Assembly (NCBI GenBank): GCA_030278955.1
Contig: JAOANR010000003.1
Span: forward strand, 52,982,902 to 53,046,901
Reading direction: 5' to 3'
DNA: 64,000 bases
DNA from: Hygrophila difformis
Taxonomy: Eukaryota > Streptophyta > Magnoliopsida > Lamiales > Acanthaceae
Positions 22,649-33,700 of this stretch are shown here, piece after piece. The notes beneath the pieces are model-generated. The model made no database searches. It worked only from the letters and a program-made list of their open reading frames with translations, and was not told where the DNA came from. Positions within the stretch are counted from its first letter, which is position 1. Each line of letters begins with the position of its first letter. The translations under genes were made by a program, and so were the position numbers.

Positions 22649-23540
22649 CTGACCTTCCTCAACAAAAAAAAAAAACATACAGACAAACACTTGGACATTT
22701 TGCTGGGAGACAAAAAGAAGGAACAAAAGGTGTTCTCCACCCCTTAAGGGTTAGGTAGGTAGTTTAGTTTAGTTAGTTTATTTTCGAGTTTGTAGTGTAG
22801 TTTTATTGCTTTGAGCTTAGTTTATCTTTATAGAAGCTTGTCACTACCTTTAATGTAGCCATTACCATAAACTTTAAATGCTTTGTAGTTATAATGAACC
22901 CTACCTTCAAGCTAATGATGGTTTTAGGGTTATTTGTTGCTTTCAAGTGTCAATACAAGAAAGAATCCAGAAATGGGTTTTTATTTCAAGTGTTTGACAC
23001 TTATTTAATGCTTTCCTTAGCAATAAATGTTAGAATGTTTGTTTGTGTTTCAACTAGGTTACATTTATTATGTCCTAGTTGATTTACATTCTCAATAAAT
23101 GCATGTTTAGTGGGTTTTTGGCTTGTTCTTACACCTTAGTGATTCAAATGAGTGTTCTTAAGTTTTAGATGATTTTAGGCTTGTTAGAATTTATTCTCAT
23201 GTTTATTCGGTTGCTGTTTTATTCTCTTTTTGTTAGCTTATTGTTGCCTTAGATAATATAGGTGTTCTTATTTTTATGCATGTGTTCTTATTATTTATTA
23301 GATGTTTAGGTCTTTGATCTTTGATTGCTTGTTTGTAGAATTAAGGTTTGTTTCATGCCAATACCTGCTAGCCACGTAACCTACTATGCCTATTTTCCTT
23401 AAAACACTCATTAGTGTGGCTATGAGGTGACATTGATGTGAAATGAAGGATTTGGTAAATCTTATCCATCATGAACCACACAATATAAACCGAACCTGCA
23501 CTTATGAGTTAAAAATATCTTTTATGAGAGAAAAGACATG

Positions 23541-24112
23541 CAATTCGATTTGAGGCAATTCGATCTAAACCGAATTGCCCATGAGAATGGAATTACATGG
23601 CAAAAATATTTGTTGAATGCCTTGTCTGAAAATTTATATGCATTCGATCTAGGTAATTCGGTCTATACCGAATTGCCCATGAGACCAAATTGCATAGCAA
23701 AAATTGTTCTCATATAGTGCACAAGCAATTCGGTCTGTGCGAATTCGGTTTAGACCGAATTCCTCCCATAGATCGAATTGACCTTGTACACCATATTGTA
23801 TGCATTCCATCCCTTCATGCCTTAGTTTATTTTCTTTGTCTCACCAATTCGAATTGTCCAATTCGGTCTAGACCGAATTCAATTGGCAATTCAAATTACC
23901 CTCATTTTTGGGTAAATGCCTTAGCCAAATTTGAGTAAAGTAATGACTTCGTCAATTCGAATTGTCCAATTCGGTTTAGACCGAATTGCTCTGACAATTC
24001 GAATTAGAGGATGTTTCATGCCTTTACAAGGACTAATTGGGCATGGTGTTACTTCATACCTCATGCATCCTCAATTCGGCCTAATTTGCATTTTGCCCAA
24101 TAGACCGAATTG
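23541..24112. repeat. Palindrome cluster B in 3' LTR
   Basis: Copy of 3731-4302. Two units are closer to the perfect palindrome here (ATTCGGTCTAGACCGAAT near 23860, and AATTCGGTCTGT near 23726), and one half-site is changed to AATTCGATCT near 23558. Confidence 0.9.
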
Positions 24113-26350
24113 CTTTCTTCCTTCTACTTTCAAAAATCCAAAAATATTTTATTACTCGAGTTGTGTAAGTTGCATGCGTATAGTGGGCCTAGGCCTATTA
24201 CACCTAATTTTATCCATTACACATCTCAACTCATTAGTGTCTATTTATTGTGTGACTAACACTCACACAATACCAAAAACATTTTCTTAACTTTGTTGAT
24301 TTTCCCTTTCATTGTGTGTATGAACAGCTAGTAAGAAATATATCAGACTAATGTTGGCGGGTATTCCCACACGGATAACTAGCTCGTATTCTGAATATTA
24401 ATTACTATTTGTTATTTTGCATGGTTCGGATAGTGGTCGGTGGAAACCTTGGCGGTTCGTCCATCCGGGATAATGACAGCTGCTCAGCTGACTCCTATCC
24501 AGATACAGTTTTCTTTTCTTTACCTTAATTTCAAACCTGAATCTAGAGTTGTAGTAATAATAGATAATATATGCCAATGTTATCTAATAATTATTACAAT
24601 AATAGAACATGTGGGTTTTCATCCAGATTCACAGACAGTGAAGTCTAAGATGACGACGGCAACTGTCATTTAAGGCATTCTACTGTCTAAAAATCATTCC
24701 ATCTGGAATACTTGGGACCCAGATAGCAGATGTTTGCCGTCCGGATAACCCCAATTATTTCTGGCAATCTCTTTAGCCATTTTCTTCGTATCTCTGGCTA
24801 ATTCATCTTTGTGTATCAAATTCTGTCTAACCCCACCATATATTTTGGGGTAATTTATTTTACTTCACATATACATGTATGCATGATATTATTATGTAGA
24901 TATTGTGGTCTATAATATTTTGGAGATCCTCCTCCTTGGACATAGAAGTCTTGATTTAAATCAGATGTTGCATAATAACTTTCCACAAAAATCACTTCAT
25001 AAAATTCGGATCTGAGTAAGGGATAAATTCGACAGTTATGACTAATTCATATTCTACTGGGGGTTGATTTTGAGAATTTAGAAGCAGAGTCAGCGATTAG
25101 GTCTCACCTAGACTGAAATGATCTGTGTTTTAATTGAGAGTTTAGTACTTGTTTAGGGAATGATTTTCAAATATCTATTTGTTTCGCAAAATTACTGTGT
25201 GTTGGAAATCTTGTATTAAGTGTTGCATCGAATCAATGTCCACTTGGATTCGGATAAGATGTGATAAATAATATTGGAGGAACAACATATAGGCCTTGGT
25301 TAATTTCTAAGGTAAGGTTGAGTATTCTTTCAACTACTATCTTCCTCCGCCAAAGCCTAAAATTGAGTCTTGATTGAGTATATTCGGAATAGATCTTCAT
25401 AGGTCTGTTCCACTCATGTTTGTATCTCGTAACTACCCGGATGTTATAAGCCATGTGGCTTACTAACATTTGGGAAGTTCTAAATCTGCATCTGGTCACC
25501 AAGACCAGGGGCTCTTTTATACTAACGGAATGTGATGATCTTTTAAGACTTCCGAGTGATAGGTTTTAAATGCTTTATTTACTGCTTTCTTTATCGCTTT
25601 CTTTAAAATGCTTTCATAGAGGTCACTCGGAAGAATTAGAGGTTGGCCGCCGGTTGTAAGGTTTAAGAGTTATGGATTAGTTCGGGATTAAATTTAAACT
25701 TTGGGTGTGACAAGGGGGATGATAGGAGTACTTGGCATATCAACTAATGATATGTTAGGTGTTACTTGTCCACCACATATGACTAACATACTCTTGCAAG
25801 GCATTGCAAGGGGAGTTATTAATCTGTGGTATCTTAGAAATTGAGGTCTTAAGAGCATGTAAATTCTGACTGTAAGTATCTGTCTGTCAAAGGGAACATA
25901 GTCCAGAAAGCATGAGAGTTAGCTAACTGATGAATTATCCCAACCAAAGATCTGTGTAATTAAAATGGAAGTTTAATTGTGTTTCATCTGAATCTTGTCC
26001 AATCTTTATTATTTTCTCCCTGTCCCTTCTGTCACATTTTAAATCTGCTTTCGTAGAGTAATTTTATTCGCTTTCTTAGCATAATTCTGATTGATTTCTA
26101 AGAATAGAATTTAATCGCTTTTTAGACTAAAGTTACCATGCTTTGTAGAATAATTTTACTGCTTTCTTAGTCTAGTTTAAATTATTGTCAAGTAGTTGTT
26201 AGAAATCATTGCAAAACTTGAATCGAGTAACCGAGTGGAAAATCTTAGTAAACGACGTGGGCCCTGCTTCTATCGGACATCCTCCAGTGAACGATCCGGT
26301 CTTACTATAAATTACTGCAATTTTTGACACCGTGCGCTTTCGGGGGCACA

Positions 26351-26705
26351 GTTTCTTAACACGAGTAATAAAAATGTGACAACCTATAATATATCCCTAA
26401 TCCCAACTCCATCTTCATAAATTGGTTTCATTAAATAAAATTGAAAACCAGGATTATGATTTTTCAGAAAATACTCATATAGTGGGAACTTGTCAAAAGT
26501 TTCATGGCAAGGAACTTCATGACATGAAATTATGAAAAGTTTCATGGCGCCGTTGCCGGGGACCTTCAGTGTGGCAGACAGATGTAATAAATGATACTAT
26601 ATTAAGTATTGAGCATTGATGTCTGTCAAGATTGAACTGTCTATCCCGGCTGCACCATGAAATTTGTCAAAAGTTTCATGCCGGGGAGGTCCACAGCGCC
26701 GTTTG
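26351..26705 (+). repeat. Embedded LTR-end/primer-site copies in the 3' LTR
   Basis: Counterpart of 6551-6892, with an exact 18-nt primer-site match at 26545-26562. Because it is inside both LTRs, the duplication predates this insertion. Confidence 0.85.
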
Positions 26706-26846
26706 AAATCAAAGTATCCCACATGAGTAATAAAAAGTGAAATATATCCTTAAACCCCTTTTCCACGAATCATAACTCTTTTCTTTTAATAAATTTAACT
26801 TGGGATATTTTAGAAATACTCGTGTAGGAAATTGTCAAAAGTTTCA

Positions 26847-26851
26847 AATAG
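26847..26851. repeat. Right target site duplication AATAG
   Basis: Exact match to 2016-2020 immediately after the terminal CA of the 3' LTR. Confidence 0.95.
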
Positions 26852-27049
26852 GTGCAAAGAAATCGAGAGGCAGGTATGATTCAGAATGATAATTTGGTTG
26901 AGGCCTTGAATCTGGAAGGAAGTTGTATCGGAATTGAGCCTAGGGATTAATTTTACGTAAAAGCAAAAGTGTTGCATTAAATACTAGTATAATAATTAGT
27001 AGCATTTGGAAATTGGAAAGACGAATGTAATTTGGATAATACTTTAATT

Positions 27050-27330
27050 TAATTCAGCGACAAGCTGAGAAGAATTCAGCGACAAGCTAAGAACAATTCA
27101 ACAATATTTTGAATACAATTCAGCGACATACAATGCTAGAATCAGCGAAATAGTGTTCAATACTCAGCAAAATAGTGTTCGAATGTTTATCTATTAGTTG
27201 GGTGGACAAAGACATTATATAGTATAATAATAAATAAGAGAATTAGATTTCAGCGACATATTAGGTTAGCTATAGCGAAATAGTGTTATAAAGTCAACGG
27301 CAATCTATGTTAGATTCAGCGAAATAGTGT
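27050..27330 (-). repeat. Cluster of TTCAGCGA(C/A)A words (right flank)
   Basis: About ten variants of TTCAGCGACAT or TCAGCGAAATAG, near 27053, 27075, 27118, 27141, 27163, 27248, 27271 and 27316. They are the reverse complement of the cluster at 1595-1905, giving opposed repeat blocks either side of the retrotransposon. Confidence 0.55.
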
Positions 27331-27339
27331 TATTAATAC

Positions 27340-28158
27340 AGTAGCATATATGACTGTATATGTATGTTTATAGGTTGGTCTATCTGAATCAGTGTGCAGG
27401 GGAGTATATTTTTAGAGAACCGCCCAACATCAAAATGACTTTATGTTAGTGATTGTGTAATTAAAAAAAATATATTTATTTTTATTATTCTAATCTTTTT
27501 CATTTATAACCGTTGGATATATTTAATGGGTGAGATTGAGTATCTGCACCGTACATACATTATTTTGGAAGCATTGTAACCTGACCCCAATAAAAATGTA
27601 TATATATATATATATATATTTTCTTATATTTTAGATTTCAATCTCAACTAGCGATTCCGTACTGTTATTTATAAAAAAAAAAAGATATTTTTTCGCACTC
27701 GTAATTTTGAGATGACGATTTGGTCGAGTTTGAGAATCTATGAAGAAAATATTTATTTAATTTGATTATTTCTTGTGGCAGAAGCATTGACAAATCCATT
27801 TTCCTCTTTGTAATAAAACAGTTTAGATTGTTGAACATGGGTAAGTTGAAACATGTTTGTGGGGCTCTCTGCAATAACTGACTTTGTAAAAATTTGTATT
27901 GCAAATTTTTTTCATAGATCTACATGTGTAATTAGGATTATTATTATTATTTTTTGCTAAACAACCTATACATGCTAGAAAAATATGGTGGGAGACCATG
28001 AATTACTGAAGTATGTCTTTTTTTTATAAGCCGAAGCCGTACAAAGGGTGGTGGGAGCCCATGCTTTATAAAGGGAACAAAAAGAAGGGATATGAGATCG
28101 GATGGGAATTAAACCCCAGCCTAAAGCTTGGAATGTAGGAACTTTACTACTTGGGCTC
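27340..28158. other. AT-rich flank, no gene seen
   Basis: No coding region is supported. It contains a (TA)n microsatellite at about 27598-27620, a CCGTTGGAT...AATGGGTGAGATT repeat-like word near 27510, and mononucleotide runs. Confidence 0.6.
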
Positions 28159-28171
28159 TGAATTAAGATTA
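28159..28171. repeat. LINE target site duplication, poly(A) side
   Basis: TGAATTAAGATTA is repeated exactly at 30462-30474, defining the insertion between them. Confidence 0.92.
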
Positions 28172-28328
28172 TTATTTTTTTTTGAATAAGCCAATTTAAT
28201 GGCCGGAGAAATACACAAACACCACACGAAAGTACAAAAGAAGGAAACAAAAAAGAAAACAACATAGAGGAAGAGACTAAAGAGCAAAAGACAGGAAAGG
28301 AACACAACAACATGAAACAGAACCTAAG

Positions 28329-28480
28329 CTAACAAACACCCAAAGCGTTCGAAATAAGGCTTCCCAAGATGAAATCCGGTGGGAACGCCCAAGTGGTAAA
28401 GAATTTCTCCTTCGAATCGCCATCCTTAGCGAGACGCTCCATCACCCTATTCCCTTGCGGCTCAACCAAGAATATCATCT
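28329..28480 (-). pseudogene. LINE ORF2 C-terminal relic
   Basis: Only the end of ORF2 remains: a stretch ending in EKFFTTWAFPPDF and about 15 further residues. The same FFTTWAFPPDF tail closes the LINE at 43979-46185, so the two belong to related LINE families. Confidence 0.8.
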
Positions 28481-29228
28481 CCAGCTGAGGTTTACGATGC
28501 GTAATCATCCAACTCATGTATCCAGCCTTCAAGTTGAAGGTGAGCAGACGATCACGGTCATCTACTACAATGATGAGGATGTTAATCCCATAATTGACCT
28601 CTGCTTGCAGATGAAGAATCTTAATCAACCTTTTCCTTGCAACTTTCCCAATAATTCCCACATTCCATTTTTTTTTTCTGTAGAAGGAAAGTTTGTGCTT
28701 GTAGAAACAATACTTGAGGCTCAAATTGGAAAATAACATCCTGATTCAATTGCCTAAGTAAGTCATAAAAAATTCTTCTTGTGTGAACACCCGTAATCCC
28801 CCCAAAATTTCAAGCAATCAGTTTAAAGGTTGTAAAATCCATAAATAACAAAAATTTGGGGTTTGGGTTCGGTACCATCAAATTCAATGGGATGTCGAAA
28901 TGGTTGAGGTGTCTGCCTTCTCAACCTCCGCCTATTCCATTGCCAGATCCTCTTCGGATTTTCCTTTATGTTCCTCGACCAATTTTATTTCGACCATCTC
29001 TGGTAATTGACTTTCATGGTGCCCCTCCGGTGGCTTCCCTTAAGCTATATGTGATGGTCTCACCCTTTTAGCCCCAGTGGAATTACCGTCTGAGAAGGTA
29101 TGTGAGATTTCCACGGGCGTCTTCCCCTTCTGTTGTGGGCTCTTTCATTTGGATCTTAGTTTCCCTTTAAAGTCCAAATTTTTAGTAATTGTTTGAAAGG
29201 CCCGGGTTCCATTTTCCGAATTTTTGGT

Positions 29229-30426
29229 TTAGGCCTTTGGGCTGGGCTTTTTATCTCTCTTGGCATTTGTATGGGGTTTGTCTCCCTTGGCCTTGTTTTT
29301 GCTTGGCCCATTCCCCTTCTTCCTGCTAACTTTGATCCAATCTCCACTCTCAGGTTGGTGCGACACCTCACTGGATGAGTCTTTATCTGTCAACACTAGC
29401 TCACGGGTCCTCTCTTGTTTGATGTTTCCCTCTTTTGAGCAAGCCTGAATCTCAAAATCCATTTTCCCCTCTGCCTCAGTTTCTCCATTTGTGTTAATCA
29501 GAGAGTCATCTGTGACCTTATTTAGGTCTGCGGCCACAGTCTGAAGTTTGACCCCAACGCTGCCATCTCATATAGTGTCAATCCCCTTTTTGTTTTCCTT
29601 CCCTATTTGGTGTAAGGCTTCTGACAATGCTGCTTCCTCATCTCAATTTGCCCCATTGGAGTTTGTCTCTACTATCTTGTTCAATTTTTCCGGGCAGGCG
29701 GCGGTGCCATGTCCATATTTTTGACAAGATGAACACAACAAGTGAAGTCCTTCATACTGCACTTTTTGCCAAACATCTTCCGTAAGGATGCTATTAACCA
29801 ACGGTAGCCGGAGGTCGACTTCAGCACACACACGGGCATACTTTCCTCTATGCACATTCTTTGTCATATCATCAACTTTCATCGGTGTTCCAAGGGCGGT
29901 GGCCACCTTGTTCAAGAAAGTTTCCTCATACATTTCAACGCACAAATCAGGCAACCGAGCCCAAACAATAGTTTTGCATGGAACTTCTGCCGTCGCCAAT
30001 AAATTTGGCCTCTAAGGAGCTATGGTCAAATAGCTGTCAAAAACTAACCAAGGGCCCTCATTGAGTACTTTGCTGCGGTCCACCTTCAGTTCAAACTTGA
30101 CAATAAAGAACCCCTGCCCGATATATATCATCTCAAAGGTGCCTTGTAACTTCCAAATACGAGTCACTCTCTTTTTAAGAGCTATGTAGCCTACCTTTTT
30201 CCTAAGCACCAAAATGATAATGGCTTCCTCCCATGGCTTGTAAAGCCGATCTCTTATCTTTGAATCGAGAGTGATCTTCGGCCTTGTCCAAGCATGTTGC
30301 AAAGGCCGTTGCATTTCCATCAATCACCATATCTCTAAACGAGGGTTTGGAAGCCCCTGAGAAGACAAACAGCTTGCTAATGGCATAAGGTGGAACTCCG
30401 GCAGAGGGCGAGAGAGTAGTTGACAT
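29229..30426 (-). pseudogene. LINE ORF1 (DUF4283 and zinc knuckle), broken
   Basis: RNA-binding protein of a plant LINE. It starts MSTTLSPSAGVPPYAI at 30426. After a frame change at about 30205-30320 it reads through the DUF4283-type domain (PWEEAIIILVLRKKVGYIALKKR ... VLNEGPWLVFDSYL), then a stop near 30012. It resumes with VWARLPDLCVEMYEE and a CCHC knuckle C-x2-C-x4-H-x4-C (CSSCQKYGHGTAAC, about 29693-29735), and ends in a Lys-rich tail after another break. Confidence 0.85.
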
Positions 30427-30461
30427 AAAGAGGGCTTCTTCAAATAATAGTTTTGATGTCT

Positions 30462-30474
30462 TGAATTAAGATTA
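30462..30474. repeat. LINE target site duplication, 5' side
   Basis: TGAATTAAGATTA, identical to 28159-28171. It lies 298 bp upstream of the DnaJ start codon. Confidence 0.92.
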
Positions 30475-30771
30475 GTTGAAGATGCACTTAAAATATGTTT
30501 TAGTTTTTTTTAATTATTAATTTGTGTTTATTTTTGCATATATTTTTTTATTTAAATTATTTATTGTTATAAAAAATCATGGTTATGACGGGTACCAAAC
30601 CAAACAATACGGACACACCGCTCCAATGCAGGCTTTGCTTGGGCCGAAAGCCATTTGAAGAAAAAGAAACGGCGGACACACCGCTCCAACTTTCTGCAGT
30701 TCTCGTCGTCAGTACTTTCTAGTTTCTCCCTACCATTTGCTCTCTCTTATTGCAGAATCGTTTTCGCTGGA

Positions 30772-33700
30772 ATGAACAGACTCAGATGCTTCCCTTTCTC
30801 CCGGAGCTCAGTTGTCCGAAGAATTCTGGTATTGTCTTTAAATTTTGTGGTCATTTGGGCCTAAAAAATTTATGTTTAATTTTTAGTAACTTCGCGTATC
30901 TCCTGTTTCGGCAGGCGGTTTTTCTAGAACCATCCGATGGGATTTTGCCGGGGAAAATATCACAGTTTCGAACGGGTTTGATCCATTACTCGAGTAAGTT
31001 GCACATTGCTATACGAGAACTGGTAGGATAGGGCACATTGTGAACGGTGAGCTAATGTTAAGTGCGTCTGCAACTTTCAGCCTCCGTATATAGGTGTCCT
31101 AATATAGGAAAGCATACTGAATTTGCACCTGGGGGACTACTGTGGTCCAAGCGTTATGTCCATGCCACAGGTTTTGCCTTTTTGCATTTTGGAGTTGGTC
31201 TTTTTAGAATTTCCGTGGCGCTGATATCTTATGGCAGTTGTGCTGTTATGAATGTACTTAATAGGGCACTCTCGTTCCATGGACCGTGATTACTATGAGA
31301 TCCTTGGGATTTCAGAGGACGCCACTCGAAATGAGATTAAAAAGGCATTTCATGATGTAAGTACTTCTTCAATCATCATTATATCCTGCTCTCACTGAGT
31401 TCTCGGTTCGCGTTTGTTTTGCTTTATTTTGTTCGGCGGCCTTCATGCTTTAGCATTCCAGCTTTCATTTGGGGATTTGCGTGGCAGTGACCTATCCACT
31501 TGCTTCTTGTTTAATGTATTTTGCTTTGTAGCTTGCTAAGAAGTACCATCCTGATGCAAATAAGAACAATCCTTCAGCAAAGAGAAAATTTCAAGAGATT
31601 AGAGAGGCATATGAGGTTTGCCTAATGGAGCTCTTTTTTTTTTTTTTTTTTTTTCCCCTTAATCTTTTTAGTTGTTATTATTTTACCAATAAATAGCTTT
31701 TCCTTGATTAGTTTTCTCATGTTTCTGTGTAATGTCATTGTCTAATGTAATTTCAGACTTTGCAAGACCCTGAAAAGAAAGCTCAATATGACATGGTAGA
31801 GTATTTTTATTTTCTTATTACTTGCTCCTACAACTACTGTATTGTCACCCTTTTTAAATTTTGTTAAGATAAATATGACCTACTTGAAAGTTTACTGTAT
31901 AATTGTGTGACAGTTGAGAAAAAATCCAGGAAGGACAGATAATGCTGGATTTTCTGACAGGGATTGGGATCACTTTAGACATGCTCATAGAACTCAGTTC
32001 TCAGATTCATTTCACACTATTTTTTCTGAGGTAAGTGGTTCTTGCGAATTTGGGAAATTATTATGATGTGATGATATGATGTGCTATTATTTGCAGGATG
32101 AACAATTAAAGTATACAGAGAGTAGATAGTAACGAATAACGATATCGGATGAAAATAAGATAGAACTGATTTCTAATCCCTTGATTTTAGGAATTAGAAT
32201 CAAGAAAATGAACAATGCTAGATTTATTTCCCTCCTTAAATAAAAATTATTAATCAGGTACCAAGGGGTATGTAATATTACGGGCACTGGTCAATGGGAG
32301 CTCTTGTCCTGTAACAAACTTTTGAAATCTTGCAGATTTTTGAAAATGAAGCTGAAAATCTGGATGGTAATATTCAGGTCAATTATTTCTCTACTGCTAT
32401 CTCACATGATATTTTCTTTTCCTAGTTTCCCAAATTTAATATAATATTTTGACGTTTCTTTTTGATTTAGGTAGAACTTCTGCTCAAGTTTTCAGAAGCT
32501 GCTGCTGGATGCACAAAGCATTTGTCCATTGATGCAGAAGTGCCATGTGAATCTTGCCGTGAGTGAAAAGTGAAGTTTTGTAGTTGCTAAAAAAATGTTT
32601 CAAATTAATGTTTACCCTCTCCTAAAATTTTAATTGTAGAATTATCTTCTTTTAGATTGATGATGCTGTTTATTTTATCATCATCATCATCTGAAGAAAT
32701 GTTTATATCCTCAACAGATAAACCAAACTCTGAAATGACCTCTATATGATGAAAAGACTCAAAATTAACTCTAGTAAATTAGTGTTTATTTATATTTCTG
32801 CTTTCTGTTATGAGTCTTCTTAAGATCTGAATTTGGAAATTTAACTTCCTGAGTTATTCTGTGTTAAGTAGTCCCACATAGTCTGCATGTTGGGATTCCC
32901 CTTTCCTTATATGGACCTGAGCTACTCCACCCATTGCCGATTGGTTTTGTGTTGGAACCTCAATATCCATCTTCTAACATGTTGCATAATTTGAATGGGT
33001 TGCAGTGTAGTAGTTTCTGTTGAATAATATCTAAGTTCAATCCAAACATTGATGTGGGTAAGAAGACCGGAGAATACACTAAAACTTATTATCGGTTGGA
33101 TTATCTTATTAAGTAGTTTGAGGTGGACATAATACTGAAAACCTAAACCACCTTAGAACCTTACAAGTTACAACATAAGTTTTGTGACATAGTTACTATT
33201 TATTTATTTATGGTTTTGTTGTGTGATTCTTATAATGGAAGAACAATTGAATGTTAATATTCGTTTGTGTTTCTGCGTGGAGATCTACACCTTTGTTTTC
33301 TTCTCTTGGCTTTTTTGTTCTGTTATTACCATTTACATTAATTTCATTAACTCGAATGCAAATGGGGTATGCTGAGGCATAAAACTGCGAGAGTCTAAAG
33401 CATGACTTACTAGAAAGACTTCTTGCATTTTGTTCACTGTCTTTTTCAAATTGGTTGGTATCTTCCAGAGAATTAAAAAAAATATATTAAAAATCAGACC
33501 AGTCTAAATTTGGGATCTGCTTAACATTAATTTGTATCCATATAGATGCAATAAAAAAGTATGAATTTGGGTGCCCTGCGATTCATTTCAATACCAAAAT
33601 CATAATTTTATTTTCCATCTGTTTGACTGAGAAAAATCATGGATCACTACAACTTAAAAAGTAGCCCCCACACTTTAGATTTTAGCATACATATGATGAT

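Larger units (their letters stand above)
2021..26846 (+). mobile_element. Full-length Athila-lineage Ty3/gypsy LTR retrotransposon (24.8 kb)
   Basis: A complete element: two LTRs of about 5.0 kb (TG...CA), 5-bp target duplication, tRNA-Asp primer site next to the 5' LTR, gag-pro-RT-RNaseH-integrase in one ancestral frame, a third gene, and a 1.6-kb 3' untranslated stretch. The order PR-RT-RH-IN, a DLGS protease site and a third ORF downstream of integrase fit the Athila branch of plant Ty3/gypsy. LTRs this long are large for that branch. All coding parts carry stops or frameshifts and integrase lacks its first catalytic Asp, so this copy should be non-autonomous. LTR divergence of about 1.4% by eye implies a fairly recent insertion. 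Confidence 0.95.
21827..26846 (+). repeat. 3' long terminal repeat (5020 bp)
   Basis: Matches the 5' LTR end to end, with both palindrome clusters, the TATA box and the embedded primer-site copies. It begins TGATAATGG and ends GTTTCA, followed by the AATAG target duplication. The indels relative to the 5' copy are small (for example extra A in an A-run near 22665 and two bases near 23046). Confidence 0.95.
28172..30461 (-). mobile_element. Internally deleted L1-type LINE (2.3 kb)
   Basis: Bounded by a 13-bp target duplication, with an A-rich tail on the minus strand at 28172-28182. Read on the minus strand it starts with the 5' leader and ORF1 (from 30426) and ends with the last part of the ORF2 RNase H region (FFTTWAFPPDF, about 28370-28410). 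Endonuclease and reverse transcriptase are absent, so it is an internal-deletion copy and must have been moved by another LINE, or deleted after insertion. Its 5' end faces the DnaJ gene. Confidence 0.9.

Noticed and set aside
28455..28736. Plus-strand ORF of 93 codons
   Set aside because: It overlaps the LINE relic on the minus strand and has no recognised domain.
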